Made by a program: the position numbers and the translations under genes
Notes under the pieces: generated by a model
The model's input: only the letters and a program-made list of their open reading frames with translations
Database searches by the model: none
What the model was told of the DNA's origin: nothing
Origin: Cheiracanthium punctorium
Lineage: Eukaryota; Arthropoda; Arachnida; Araneae; Cheiracanthiidae
NCBI GenBank assembly: GCA_038373885.1
Contig: JAWZYV010006202.1
Coordinates: 186,001 to 250,000 of the forward strand
Length of the DNA: 64,000 nucleotides
Direction of reading: 5' to 3'
Shown here: in pieces, positions 46,911 to 58,288 of the stretch
Layout of the letters: each line of letters begins with the position of its first letter
Numbering within the stretch: position 1 is the first letter of the stretch

Positions 46911-47156
46911 GTGCAGCAAGTGTGTTCTCTTAACAACTGGATGAACTGTGATGAGTTGCGTCATCGCGGCACGGAACGGCCAGTATGAATGCTGCTTTTG
47001 TTATCCCTTGTTGTAAGATGAGCGAGACAGAATGGTAAAAGGTTGGGAATCGCTGGATTTAGGTGTCCAACTCCAATTTTAGTTTAAAACAGCAAACACA
47101 ATCGGAGACAAAATTTCATTTATAAAATATTTTTATTTAATAAATAGAAGCTTTAA

Positions 47157-48221
47157 CCCTTTATAAGGCCATGGTAAGAATACTTACCACCTACAGAGAT
47201 CAATTATCATTAGTGAATTTTCTGATTTTTGTTCAGTTATATTGGACAGGGGCGTAGCCAGGGGGGTGGATATCGGGGTATATCCCCCCCCCGAAATTTT
47301 TGGATTAGTGATGAAATTCAGTCTACTTATACACATATCAGTTCATATCCCCCCCCTGAAAAATTTTCCAGGTGCATATCCCCCCCCCCCCCCGAAAAAT
47401 TTTCCTGGCTACGTGCCTGATATTGGATGTATATTTTTTCCATTTATCTAGATTCTAATTTATATTTGGCTTGTGAACTTTTCTTTCATTCATAATTTTA
47501 ACCCTTTATAAGGCAAGTTTATGTGCAGAGTCGAAAGTATTTGGGACTTTTCTGGCCCTTTTTTTAGGATTAATTCATATATTTTCCCTCTACTGTAATA
47601 TCTCACAAGAAAATTGGAGGGACAAGTATCAAACATGGAAATTTTGGAGGAGAATATTAATTATTCACAAAGTCAGAAAACTACCTGCTGCTTGTACATG
47701 GAATTAAACACAAAAATATATAATTAAAAGCGATGATTCTTATGCTCAATTTTAGAGTAATTATTCAAGCTTTCTTTAAAATTACGAATGAAAGAAAAGT
47801 TCATAAGACAAATATAATTTAGAATCTAGATGTATGGAAAAAATATAGATCCAATATAACTGAACAAAAATCAGAAAATTCACTAATGATAATTGATTTC
47901 TGTATTTAATAGACTGTAGGTGGTAAGATTCTTACCACGGCCTTATAAAGGGTTAAAGAAAGCTCGAATAATTACTCGAAAATTGAGCATAAGAATCATC
48001 GCTTTTAATTATATATTTTTGCGTTTAATCCCGTGTACAAGCAGCAGGTAGTTTTCCGACTTTGATTTTGTGAATAATTAATGTATTCCCCTGCAAAATT
48101 TCTGTTTGTTTAATACTGGTTCTCCAATTTTCACGTGAGATATTACAGTAAAGGGAAAATATATGAATTAATCCTAAAAAAAGGGCCAGAAAAATTCCAC
48201 ATAAACCCGCTTTATAAAGGG
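47157..48221. mobile_element. Interleaved piggyBac-like palindromic elements (A-B-A'-B')
   Basis: Five TTAA sites (47153, 47498, 47776, 47953, 48222) delimit four segments. A (47157-47497, containing a hAT MITE) is the inverted counterpart of A' (47780-47952). B (47502-47775) is the inverted counterpart of B' (47957-48221). A and B each start CCCTTTATAAGGC and A' and B' each end with its complement. Each pair would form a piggyBac-type palindrome on its own. Confidence 0.8.
47247..47419. mobile_element. hAT-like MITE (CAGGGGCGTAGCCAGG family, subfamily 1)
   Basis: Inverted ends CAGGGGCGTAGCCAGG and CAGGCACGTAGCCAGG, perfect 8-bp duplication ATATTGGA (47239-47246, 47420-47427). It sits in segment A of the piggyBac-like structure; segment A' shows the empty site. 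Confidence 0.95.
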
Positions 48222-48225
48222 TTAA

Positions 48226-49037
48226 ATAAGCTTCCATTGAGTTTTTTAAAATATCCTAAATTTTGTTTTCAGAATTCAAGGAACTGTGCTGATTGATCCC
48301 CAAGTCTACTCTATTGATGTTGTGGTGCATGACTCCATTATTCGCTGCTGATAAAGAGTGAATATTTTTCACCGAAAACATGTGTACTGACAATTAATAC
48401 ATTTTTATGAGTGTTATTTTACAGTTTTACTTATTTCATCGTTTAATACCAGTTTTATGTTAACCGTATTTGTAGAAAGGAAAGGCTGTGACTCTGAGTT
48501 TGCTCTACAAAACCTGGACGATACCAGTAACTCTTAATGTTAAAATTTGTTTTACAATTTTTTCTTGCCAACAACTCTTGTTTGATTCAGTTTTCGGGTA
48601 TAGACAGAAAAAGTATCAAAATTTCACACGTGTTGTTAAACTCTGTATTTTTTGTGAGATATCAGAGCTTCAATTCATCAAATATAGTGATACATTAGGC
48701 TCTCTCTAAACTGACACCCGTTTAAGTGGATCTCCGCTTTAATCGGCCGCAAGAGCAAAAGCTCAGGAAAAAAGGGGTTTGTACTATGTAGAACAACAAT
48801 CATCGATTTAAAAACATAATGACAAAATTGTGCAGTAAGTTGTGGAACTTTCAGTCATCAGCAGAAAGAAAAATGTTTGATATTCCCTCCTACTGGTATT
48901 TAACTTTCCTAATAAATTACAGCATTTACTATAATGTAGTTCCATCAATTAATTGTATATATTTTTTCATTCTCCGCTTTAACAGGATTTTTGCTTAACT
49001 GGCTCACTCTCAGTCCCAATCAGGTTGGTTAAGAGGA
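48226..49037. other. Stretch with a pogo-like relic and a candidate terminal exon
   Basis: At 48700-48780 and 48965-49037 CTCTAAACTGACACCCGTTTAAGTGG-like and TAACTGGCTCACTCTCAGTCC-like blocks resemble decayed pogo/Tigger ends. A possible plus-strand terminal exon lies at 48273-48351. Confidence 0.35.
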
Positions 49038-49045
49038 ATATACTG

Positions 49046-49226
49046 CAGTGGCGTAGCCAAGGGGGGGGGGGTAGGGGGTTGCAACCCCCCCACGAGGAAT
49101 TTTTTGCCATAAAAAATGTATATTCTTCACTACCTTATCACACACACGTATACATATATGCTAGCTACAGTAGTCGTGCTCATGGGGTGCAGCCCACCCA
49201 ATGAAAAATTTCTGGTTATGCCACTG
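49046..49226. mobile_element. hAT-like MITE (CAGTGGCGTAGCCAAGG, subfamily 2)
   Basis: Ends CAGTGGCGTAGCCAAGG and inverted CAGTGGCATAACCAG; interior as in 7306 and 16352. Flanks ATATACTG and GTCTACTG agree at 6 of 8. Confidence 0.85.
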
Positions 49227-49229
49227 GTC

Positions 49230-50090
49230 TACTGTATTCACTTTTCGATCTTGCTGGACTATTTTTTTGCGCGTAACACAACACAATATTAAACATATCT
49301 ATACAGTCTGATTCTTCTATTCATGACCACAATCTAACATATATGCTATGAAAAATGGCCGCATATTTCTTTACAACACAATTTAACTTTCGAATAACTA
49401 AAATACATTAGTTTAAACATACTCAGTGCAAGAATTCTACTTCAAACAAAATTCAATTTGGAATAAATAAAAGAGAAGTACAAATAACATTTTTCTAATG
49501 AAATTTATTCAACATTGATTTTAATGTGATACAGTAAACTGATTTAACTAAAAAAGACTGCACTTATAGAAAAACAACTAACAAGCAATATATATAAAAC
49601 AAAAATGTTACAGAAGAATATACACATCTACACATAATAAATATTTTTAAAAATTTCATAAAATACCCCCTCCCCCCAAAAAAAAACAGCTGAAAAGAAA
49701 AAGTACATTATTTTATTTATGGTATTCATTGTTACTGTTTTTTAAAATAATAAAGTTTGGGGGGGGGGGGGAGAGAAAGAAAGAAAAGAAACAGGAAAAT
49801 TGTTTAAAACTTTTCTCTCTTGAACAGAAAAGTTTATTCATTCTAGTAATGCAATTACACAAAATGATTTGTAATTTATTATACTAAAAACATGAAAAAT
49901 TTCTTTATGAAACTGAAAGATTAGGCTACTGGCTTAGCCAGAAATATATTTTGGGTAGGGATATGAAACACACTGGCCTCCAAAAGTTAAGGAACAACTG
50001 TCTCTTTGCACCTAATTTGCAAATGAATGAATGTAGAAACACCAAATTTGGATTAATGCTGTATTAGAAAAAGCTCCCTCAGACCTCACC
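49230..50090. other. AT-rich stretch with a Tc1-like end
   Basis: CACACTGGCCTCCAAAAGTTAAGGAACAA near 49968 has the look of a Tc1/mariner terminus, but no partner end was found. Poly-G at 49758-49770. No gene. Confidence 0.35.
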
Positions 50091-50094
50091 TGTG

Positions 50095-50250
50095 GGAGTT
50101 TCTTTAATATGTGGGAACGAAACTATCTATTCAAGTATCTTACAAAAGGCATAATTAAAAACATCACAAAAAAAAGATTTCTATTGTCTATGGACATGAA
50201 GATCTTTATTGAAGCATTCGCTACAAGTGAAAGGTTTCTCAACTGTTTTG
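50095..50250 (-). pseudogene. Zinc-finger relics
   Basis: On the minus strand GTTGAGAAACCTTTCACTTG followed by a finger-length spacing and a second decayed linker. About two finger positions are recognisable, out of frame. Probably the distal end of the array that begins at 55772. Confidence 0.5.
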
Positions 50251-50254
50251 TCTT

Positions 50255-51681
50255 CTTTTCTCCATACCTCGTACTGTTTTTGAGATAAAAATTCCAAATT
50301 TAACAGCCAGGTGGCGCTGTAAGTGGTTTACATGCAGAGCATATGGCAACTTTACTGTTTCTAATGAATAAAGTAGCAGCTGTTCTATAGTTAAGAGGGT
50401 AGCAAAGTACTCCAGTGGGCATACTGAGTATACAGGGTTACTGGGAACTCAATGTATTCTTGGTAAGACGTGATAGAGGAGTCAAGATACTACAATTTGA
50501 AACCCCATATGTTTTACCGAAAATCAATAATTTTTGAGAAATTTGATTCTTAAACTTTTTTTTATCCTTTCAAATGTTTTGCCTGCACTAAATAAAGCTA
50601 TGAATTACATGTCTTTTACATGAACATTAATACCTTTTTCGATAGCTGATTAATGGGACATATTTTATTTGTAATTTGTACGCTTACTGCAACAGTTTTT
50701 TGAGATAAACAAAATTTTTGAAAAGAAAATATAAATTAAAAAATACATGCAAAATGTGTGAATTTAAATTTCGAAGTATTTTTGCTCTTTTTATGATTAC
50801 ATCAGCTAAGTCAGAGTGTCAGTTATGAAAATAAAATAAATTAAAACACATTTAATCAGTAGATTTTTAAAATTTGTACTTGAATGGCAAATTTTGGGTT
50901 ATCAAAAAGAAAAAAAAAAGTTTAAGAACCAATTTTCTTTAAAACTATTGATTTTGGGCCATGGACATATCTACCAAACTGGGAAAATTAACACCAGTAA
51001 AATTTTGTGCTCATTTCAGTAAATTTCCAGCTCATATCAGTAAAACTAATTTCATTTTTTATTAATAACTAGCCCTCTTGTTACTATACTTATTAAACTA
51101 AGTTTATTTCTTGTGTTCTTTAATTTTTACTTTGGGGGGGGGGGGAGGAGTTAAAAACATGAAATTTAAAATATGAATCAGTTTTTATTCTTACGGAATT
51201 GGAGCTTTAAATGAAAGAGTACTAAAGGAAAAATATTTACTCTCAAGAAGGAAGGTTAAAGATTGAACTGAAAATCTGAACCTGCCTGCCCTATTTAATG
51301 AAGTTTTTTTTTTTTTTTTTTTAAATCTTTCTTTATTCGTTTCCTTGAGAGAGGAGGGGGGTGGTAAAAAATCAAATTCAAAATACAAATTAATTTTTAC
51401 TAGCACGTCATTGGACATTTAAATTTGCAAGCGTTCAAGAGAAAATATATATTCTCTGGACAAACGGAAAAAGATTAAATTGAAAAATATTGAGAACTTT
51501 GAAAATTGCCAAACAATCCGTAAAACTACTCGTCATATCCGTACATCAGTAAATTAACACTAAAATCCGTATATTTTACGGAAAATCCATAAAAGTTGGC
51601 AGGTATGCATGGATATAGGGATTAAAATTGTAGCACTTGCTCTGTATTATGTAGAATTACCAGTAACCCTGTACATACATA
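50255..51681. other. AT-rich stretch, nothing recognised
   Basis: Homopolymer runs at 51133-51144 and 51305-51322. No supported gene or bounded repeat. Confidence 0.4.
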
Positions 51682-51683
51682 TA

Positions 51684-52432
51684 CAGGGTGTCCCAAAAAG
51701 GTTGTAAAAGGCTTTAATTCTTTATCTTTTAGAGATAAGTGGGCAATGTAAACTGAAAAAAATGTTGGAAATAAGACTCCGTTAAGAAGAAAACTCCCCT
51801 CACTCATTTACAAAAAGTTACACTTTTTAATACAACCCATGTACCAAAAAATTCCTTATTAGTAAAATGTGCCCCATGTACTAATGTACTGATATACAAA
51901 ATTTGAAAATCATTCTAAAACACTATCAGAGCTAAGAAGATAAATATATGTTGACCTTAATCACTTTTCAACAGCTCTCGAAGGAAAGCAATAGAACGGA
52001 GGAAGCATGGGATAATCACATTTTAGGGGTGGTACAGAAATTATGCAAGAAAACATTTTTTCCATTCTAGAAATAAATTTTAATTCATTCAATCATTCTA
52101 GGAATAAATTTTACATTCAAATTCATGTATTCAGCCCCCCCCCCCATCATCTTTATTTAAAGATATCCTCGTTTCATGATGAAAGGTTGAAATTTTGCAA
52201 TTTACATCTTTAGTGCATGGCACACATTTTACTAACTAGGTTTTTTTTTTTGTATGGGGGATCGATTAAAAATTAAAAAAAAAGTTAATTTTTTGAAAAT
52301 TAATGAGAGGTATTTTTTCTGAATGGAATAATATTTCTGACCTTATTTTTAACATTTTTTCATTTTACTTTTTCCACTTATCTCTAATAGATAAAGAATT
52401 AAAGCCCATTACCACCTTTCTGGGACACCCTG
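51684..52432. mobile_element. mariner-like MITE with ~68-bp inverted repeats (CAGGGTGTCCCA)
   Basis: CAGGGTGTCCCAAAAAGG at the left and inverted CAGGGTGTCCCAGAAAGG at the right, continuing through TTTAATTCTTTATCT on both arms. TA flanks at 51682-51683 and 52433-52434. Interior without coding capacity. Confidence 0.88.
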
Positions 52433-52564
52433 TATAAATGCGCGTTATATAAATTTTCATAAGTTATATTGCAGTTCAGTTTTTGAACATTTAGCCAACC
52501 CTGCCCCCCCCAAAAAAAAAATAAATAAAAAAATAAAATAAAATAAAATGCCTCGCTAGGCTAC

Positions 52565-52631
52565 TGCCCTCTCATACATAATTTTTTTTCTCTTTTGTGA
52601 GTGTGAAGAGTTATATTCAAGTATCCATTAA
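52565..52631 (-). pseudogene. Distal half of the split 11th finger of the 55.8 kb gene
   Basis: Minus-strand reading GYLNITLHTHKREK is a recognisable finger C-half and linker. It ends exactly at the TTAA flanking the piggyBac-like element and continues in frame with the half finger at 54805-54839 if both insertions are removed. Confidence 0.7.
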
Positions 52632-54528
52632 CCTTTTACAGACCAAATTCAGGATTTCAGATCCAGGAATATTTTTAACTAGCTGCCTCCGGCGACCAGT
52701 TGGTTCGCCATCTTAATAAATCTTGTTCGGAGAGAATCCTGTTCCTCACCGGCTTCCTTCGCACTGAAATCTCTCAGATTCTGAATGAAAATTAAACTTA
52801 AGATGGTTACAAACACCACAGTAAGTGTCGCCTTCTGCTAATATAAAAAAGACGCCCCTTTTTATGCTCTACTTAGTTTTTGAGTTTGAAATAAAGCCCC
52901 TTCGAATCATCCCAGTGTTAGAATTATCTCAAAATCGCACATCAACCATTTTATTTTTTGCCAAATTAAAAAGTTGCACATTTTTGTCTCGGAAAATTTC
53001 CAAAACCTATTTTTCTTTTTGAGTATAAAACATTTTATTCCTGCTCTGATTTCACATGCACACGATATTTTAATTAAAAAAAAAAAAAAAAACTTACAAA
53101 TAATCTAAACAACAACAAAAAAAAAAAATCGTTATTCTTTTATTTTTACATCGAGTCAATCATTTAATCAACTTGCAACCTAAATATGCTTAATCATCGC
53201 TTTTTCCACTGCGGGGTTACAAATAAGAAATGGTGAAGAGCAAAAATTAGCCTTTTGCAACACGTTTTTTATCGATATCTCCTAAAATAATTCGAATTTC
53301 GAAAAAATTGCTTCAAGGTACGTTGGGACCTGTCCTGGAGAATTTATACAAAATTTGGTAGGTCTACAATCACCCGTTTTGGAGCTACGCGAGGTGCAGA
53401 CAAACTAACTAACCAACCAAGGTATGTTGGGACCTGTCCTGGGGAAATTTTATACAAAAATTTGGTAGGTCTACCAATCACACCCGTTTTTGGAGGGCTA
53501 AAACGCGAGTGCAGCTTATAATTTCAAGTCAATTATAAAGATTTAATGGACATACATCCTTTAGCGTCCGATGGTTTAACTTTTTTAATATAATAATCGC
53601 TATTTCTTGAGCCGGAATTCTGGTACGAACGCTTCATGATGAGAAGAAAAAACACGCGGTATGTGTTAACAGCAAACGTCGCATTCACGTGCAGCGAAAT
53701 AAACAACTTGACCAGTGTTGCCACTCTGAAACTTTTACGAGGCGAAAAAAAATTACTCTGGATCTATGATCCTGAGGGAGAAAAGCTAAATCGCCTCTCT
53801 GTTTTCACGCCGCTCAAGTGCTACATGCAGAGTGGCAACGATTATCAATGACGTCATCTGCAGCCGTAGAAGCGGGTTGTAGGCATCCGTCTTGTACCTT
53901 CCCGGTCAGGTTTAAGAAATGAAAAGCGAAGCATTGTTTACGCTGCTATTTATGTTGGGAGGGAGGGTTCATGGGCCGTTTTACAAATGAAAAGTAATAT
54001 GAAGGGTCCGTTTTAACGGTAACATTTTTTGTGAAGGGTCCGTTAACGGACCCAAATTTCGCCTAAACAGACCCCTGATTAGTTTTTTGAATATTTTGTC
54101 TTCTAATGCATTAGTTAAAGGATATTAGTCATCTAAATCAGGAAAAAAAAAGTTTCTTTTAATACAATTTTCAGTTTCCAATTAGAAGCATGGGTCATTT
54201 CTTACTACACTTTTACATTGGTTTCAGAAACAGAATATAGTGATGGGCAGTTTAAATAATAAATGAAATATTAAGAATTGATGAAAGACTTATTTTTACA
54301 TTTAAGTAAAGATATGACTTAACTTTGAAGGGGGAGAGGGATGTATCAAGATAGCTATGTAAAAATTTATGAAAATGGCTATTACCATGATTTTTTGTCG
54401 TGATTCCCACTCTTGACAAAAATGCAACTTCTATTTTAAAAAAAAGTCATCTTTCAACAATATCTGCTAATTTTTTCAATAAATTTAAAATTTGATCCTC
54501 CCAATTGGGAATATTGGCCTGTAAAAGG
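52632..54528. mobile_element. piggyBac-like element (CCTTTTACAGRCCAA ends), 1.9 kb
   Basis: TTAA at 52628-52631 and 54529-54532 flank inverted ends CCTTTTACAGACCAA and CCTTTTACAGGCCAA, with further inverted similarity over GGATC-containing sequence. No transposase frame. It contains two tandem LINE-tail-like blocks at about 53315-53517. Confidence 0.8.
53315..53517 (+). repeat. Two tandem copies of a LINE 3'-tail-like block
   Basis: TTGGGACCTGTCCTGG, AAATTTGGTAGGTCTAC and CACCCGTTTTTGGAG recur about 105 bp apart. The wording resembles 3' ends of CR1/RTE-type LINEs. The second copy has many single-base insertions in short homopolymers. Confidence 0.6.
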
Positions 54529-54532
54529 TTAA

Positions 54533-54804
54533 CATTTTCGCGGGCGGTGCTCTAGCCACCTACTTATGGTGTACATGACAAATTTCAGAAGCATTAATCA
54601 ATTTTCCTATGTCTATTTCCAGACAATAATGAAATTTGCACAAAATGATAGGAGGTAAAGTGTCATGCATATTTATAAAAATGTTATAGATATTTTACAT
54701 AAAAATTATCCATGCTTCATTAAATTGACATCAGAAATTTAACTATTACTCCAGGCATCTGGATAGACGAAAAAATACAATAAAAGTTCTTGCGCCGGAA
54801 AGGG
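54533..54804. mobile_element. piggyBac-like MITE directly adjoining the 1.9-kb element
   Basis: Bounded by TTAA at 54529-54532 and 54805-54808. Ends CATTTTCGCGGGCGG and inverted CCCTTTCCGGCGC are only loosely alike. The interior GACATCAGAAATTTAACTATTACTCC-like block is shared with 20401-20674. Confidence 0.6.
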
Positions 54805-54839
54805 TTAAGTAACAATGCTTAATTAAAAATATCACACAC

Positions 54840-55772
54840 CTAAGATTTCTTCTCCCTGGCATGCTTCCGAAGATGTGCATTCAAACTTTTTCTATAAAAA
54901 AAGGCTTTTTTACACACATCACACACATGAGGTTTTTCTTCCCTGTGCATGCAGAGATGTGCACTGAGGCTTTCTTGATGAGAGCACACTTTTTCACACA
55001 CGTCACACGTGTACAGTTTCTCTCCAGCATGCCCACTAAGATGATAATTTAAATCTTTTCTATACGTGAACGCCTTATTACAAACGTCGCATTCATAAGG
55101 TTTCTCGCCTGTGTGGACGCGAAAGTGCACAGTCAAGTGCGATTTATTGTTAAACGCTTTTTTACAAATGTCGCACACGTAAGGCTTCTCCCCTGTATGG
55201 GTGCGGGCGTGTAAATTCAGCGTTCCACGCTTGGGGAACGCCTTGTTACAAACGTCGCACACGTAAGGTTTCTCCCCCGTGTGAGTGCGACAGTGCGCGC
55301 TCAAGCTCGCTAGCTGAGCGAATGCTTTGCCACAAATGTCACAGACGTACGGCTTTTCTCCGGTATGAATGCGAAGATGCCTGCTCAAGCTCTGCTTGTA
55401 CGAGAAAGATTTTTTACAAACATCACACACAAAAGGTTTCTCTCCCATATGGATGTGTAGATGTGCTTTCAAGCCCAACTTGTAGGAGAATGTTTCCTGG
55501 CAAATGTCACACATGTATGGTTTATTCCCTGTATGAGTGCGAAGATGAACATTGAAGTTTCCTCTTGCAGTGAATGGTTTATTACATGCTTCACATACGT
55601 AAGGTTTCTCGTGTGTGTGGGTATAAATGTGCCTATTCAGGGTATGCTGTTGAGTGAAATTTTTTTGACATACGTTGCACTCAAAAAGTCTTTTGTCTGC
55701 ACAGTCTTTGATATGAAAACGCTGAGTCAATACTTCTTTAGAAGCACAACTGGAGTTGTTTTCCATATCCAT
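54840..55772 (-). CDS. C2H2 zinc-finger protein, 10 fingers
   Basis: A 310-residue protein starting MDMENNSSCASKEVLT; the ATG is aligned with those of the sister genes. After about 33 leader residues come ten C2H2 fingers with [13 protein letters not shown] linkers. Finger 9 has Cys in place of the conserved aromatic residue (CEKVCSHQESL). The codon use is more GC-rich than in the sister genes and the array is the best preserved. It stops after finger 10 (REKKS), and an 11th finger remains beyond the stop, split by two piggyBac-like insertions. Good acceptor TTTCTCTACAG at 55820, 47 bases before the ATG. Expected to be a nuclear DNA-binding regulator; no partner domain in this exon and no target known. 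Confidence 0.92.
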   Translation of the reverse strand: MDMENNSSCASKEVLTQRFHIKDCADKRLFECNVCQKNFTQQHTLNRHIYTHTHEKPYVCEACNKPFTARGNFNVHLRTHTGNKPYMCDICQETFSYKLGLKAHLHIHMGEKPFVCDVCKKSFSYKQSLSRHLRIHTGEKPYVCDICGKAFAQLASLSAHCRTHTGEKPYVCDVCNKAFPKRGTLNLHARTHTGEKPYVCDICKKAFNNKSHLTVHFRVHTGEKPYECDVCNKAFTYRKDLNYHLSGHAGEKLYTCDVCEKVCSHQESLSAHLCMHREEKPHVCDVCKKAFFYRKSLNAHLRKHAREKKS

Positions 55773-55819
55773 AGGGAGCAGCAATAATAATAGAAGAAAT
55801 GTGCTAATGAACTTTGTTT

Positions 55820-58244
55820 CTGTAGAGAAATTCTATTACTGATATTTTCTAAGCGTTAAGACCTTCAACAAGGATCACAGTAACATAAAATTTGTCAACT
55901 TTTTCTCTTCTTATTATTCTTATTGAGATAGTATGCAAAAATGATTTTATTTAAGTTACTTTTCCCAAGAAATGTATAACTTTATTTTAAATCATGTAGT
56001 TTTGGAAAATATTTCTTTTAAACTTTTTAAGTTTAGTCTGTCACATATTAAATAAATAAATAAAAAAAAATAATGTAAACTGGAATCTTACAACAGTCTG
56101 AAGTCAGAAAATACTATCATGAAGAAATTGTGAAACCACAGAAAAGTTCTGCAATCTATAAATAAACAAACACATAATTAATGAAAGTAAAAAGAATTTA
56201 ACATTTCAATATAAAGTTATCAATGCATGTGTGTGTGTGCGAAAGTATTTAGGAACTACGTAATATATATTTGTTTAAAAAAAATTGCTGAGAAATATAT
56301 TTTCTTCAAGCTTTACATCTTCAGAAACTTCATTATAAGAAGAAAAAAAATGTATTAAGTTTCTAAAATCAAAAAGCCAGATATTTCTCATACACATATA
56401 TTCCACATACATTAACAGCAAGAGTTAACATTTCCACTTAATATTAATAACTTAATTAATAGTTAAATTGTGCTCCAAGGAAATTAACGCATAATTGTCT
56501 TCATTGGAAGTGTAGTTATGCATAGATCACGAAATTTATTTTGTGATTCTGGAAAGTTTTTATGATCCACCAACCATGGAAATCAAGGAAAAGAGCTGCC
56601 ACCAATCAAGGAAAACCTGAAATTTTATTTTGACCAAAAAATTTAAGAGAAAATTGCAAATTTTGGCTAAAAACCACGAATATTATATAAAAATCGCCTG
56701 TAGTCTGAATTTCTAAATTTTTCATCTGCAGTATGTCTGCAATACTCTAACTATGGCTAGATATAGGTGCGCAAGAGTGGCAGATGCAGAATTATTTCAG
56801 GAGAAGGCTTAGTTAAAAAAAAAAAAAAAAAACTAGTAAAATTAATTTATAAATGCAGACATTATGTAACGCTCCATGTTTGTAACAAAAATTTGCATTT
56901 TTATCTGGCATTTTCAGCTAAAATAAAATTTTCGGATTATTCAAGATTTGTCAGGTTTTCCTTGACAAATGGAAAACTTGTATATACACCAAAAAAGTCT
57001 CCTAGTACTCCAAAGTAATTACATGATCACTATCTATACCAGCATTTCCATGAAAATGTATAATAAATTCTTTGGTGGATAATTTAATTGTTAACATTAT
57101 ATTCCAAATTAAAATGACAACTTTCTTTTGATATCACTGAAGTCAATACATTCATTATAATAATTTGCTGCTTTTCTTAACTTATCATGTATATAACTTA
57201 GCAATATCCCATAACTTGAGTTATGTAATGTAAATAAATTACATCCCAAAAACTTGCCACAAGAAATATCAAAATACAAAACATCAGTTAAACCTAAATT
57301 TTAATGAAATAAAACTATTCATATCTAAATATTATATAAAGATACTCATAACACTAAAAATTGAAATAATATCCGATTATGCAACAAAAAATACCTTTAT
57401 TGATCTCATATAGTTTTGAAACTTCTAGCATGGTTAGAAGTTATCTAGATAAATAATGAACATAATGTAATAAACATTCATTTATGCAAATGAATTTTAA
57501 GAGCAACATCAGTTAATAAATTATTTAAATATCAAATGATCTCAGGTTCTTCAGCTTGATCAACGTAAAAGAAACAAGAACTGATTTTGAGAACTTGATG
57601 GGAGAAAATGGGGACCTGAATCAGGGACGTACCCAGAAAAAAATTTCGGGGTGGGTCCAAAAATTTCGGAGGGGTCCAAATGGTGAAAAAGGCAGAATTT
57701 TATACAACAAAACTTCATCATTATTATTTCGTTTACAAAAGCTGAAATTTCAGAGTGGGTCTGGACCCCCTGGACCACCCCCCTGGGTTCGTCCTTGACC
57801 TGAATAAAACTTTAAGCTTGATAAATGAAAAAAAAAAAAAAAAAAAATTCCTGAAGCCCAAAACAGGATTAATAAAGATCTGAATTTTAACATTATTAAT
57901 TGAAATGGATTGAAAAGGGAGTAGGGACAGAAAGAATAATTATTTTCATTTATTTTTGTTTTTTAAATAGTACAAATTTACATAAATATAAATTACAATT
58001 ATTCAAAAAATTTACGTAGAAATATATTTATCATTACTTGCACAAAGTTTGCTAGCTTATACTAGCACAATACTTTGCACAAAGTAGAGAATGTGTTAAA
58101 AATGCTACAAGTGCACTTCTAAGAGTTAATAATGTTTTGAACATACTGTTTGTTTTTAATTTATACAAACAAATTTTTTTATTTTCACTCTACTACCACA
58201 AATTTTTTCAGTTTCCCCAAAAGGAATTAAAAAAAAAAAAATAC

Positions 58245-58288
<44 letters not shown>

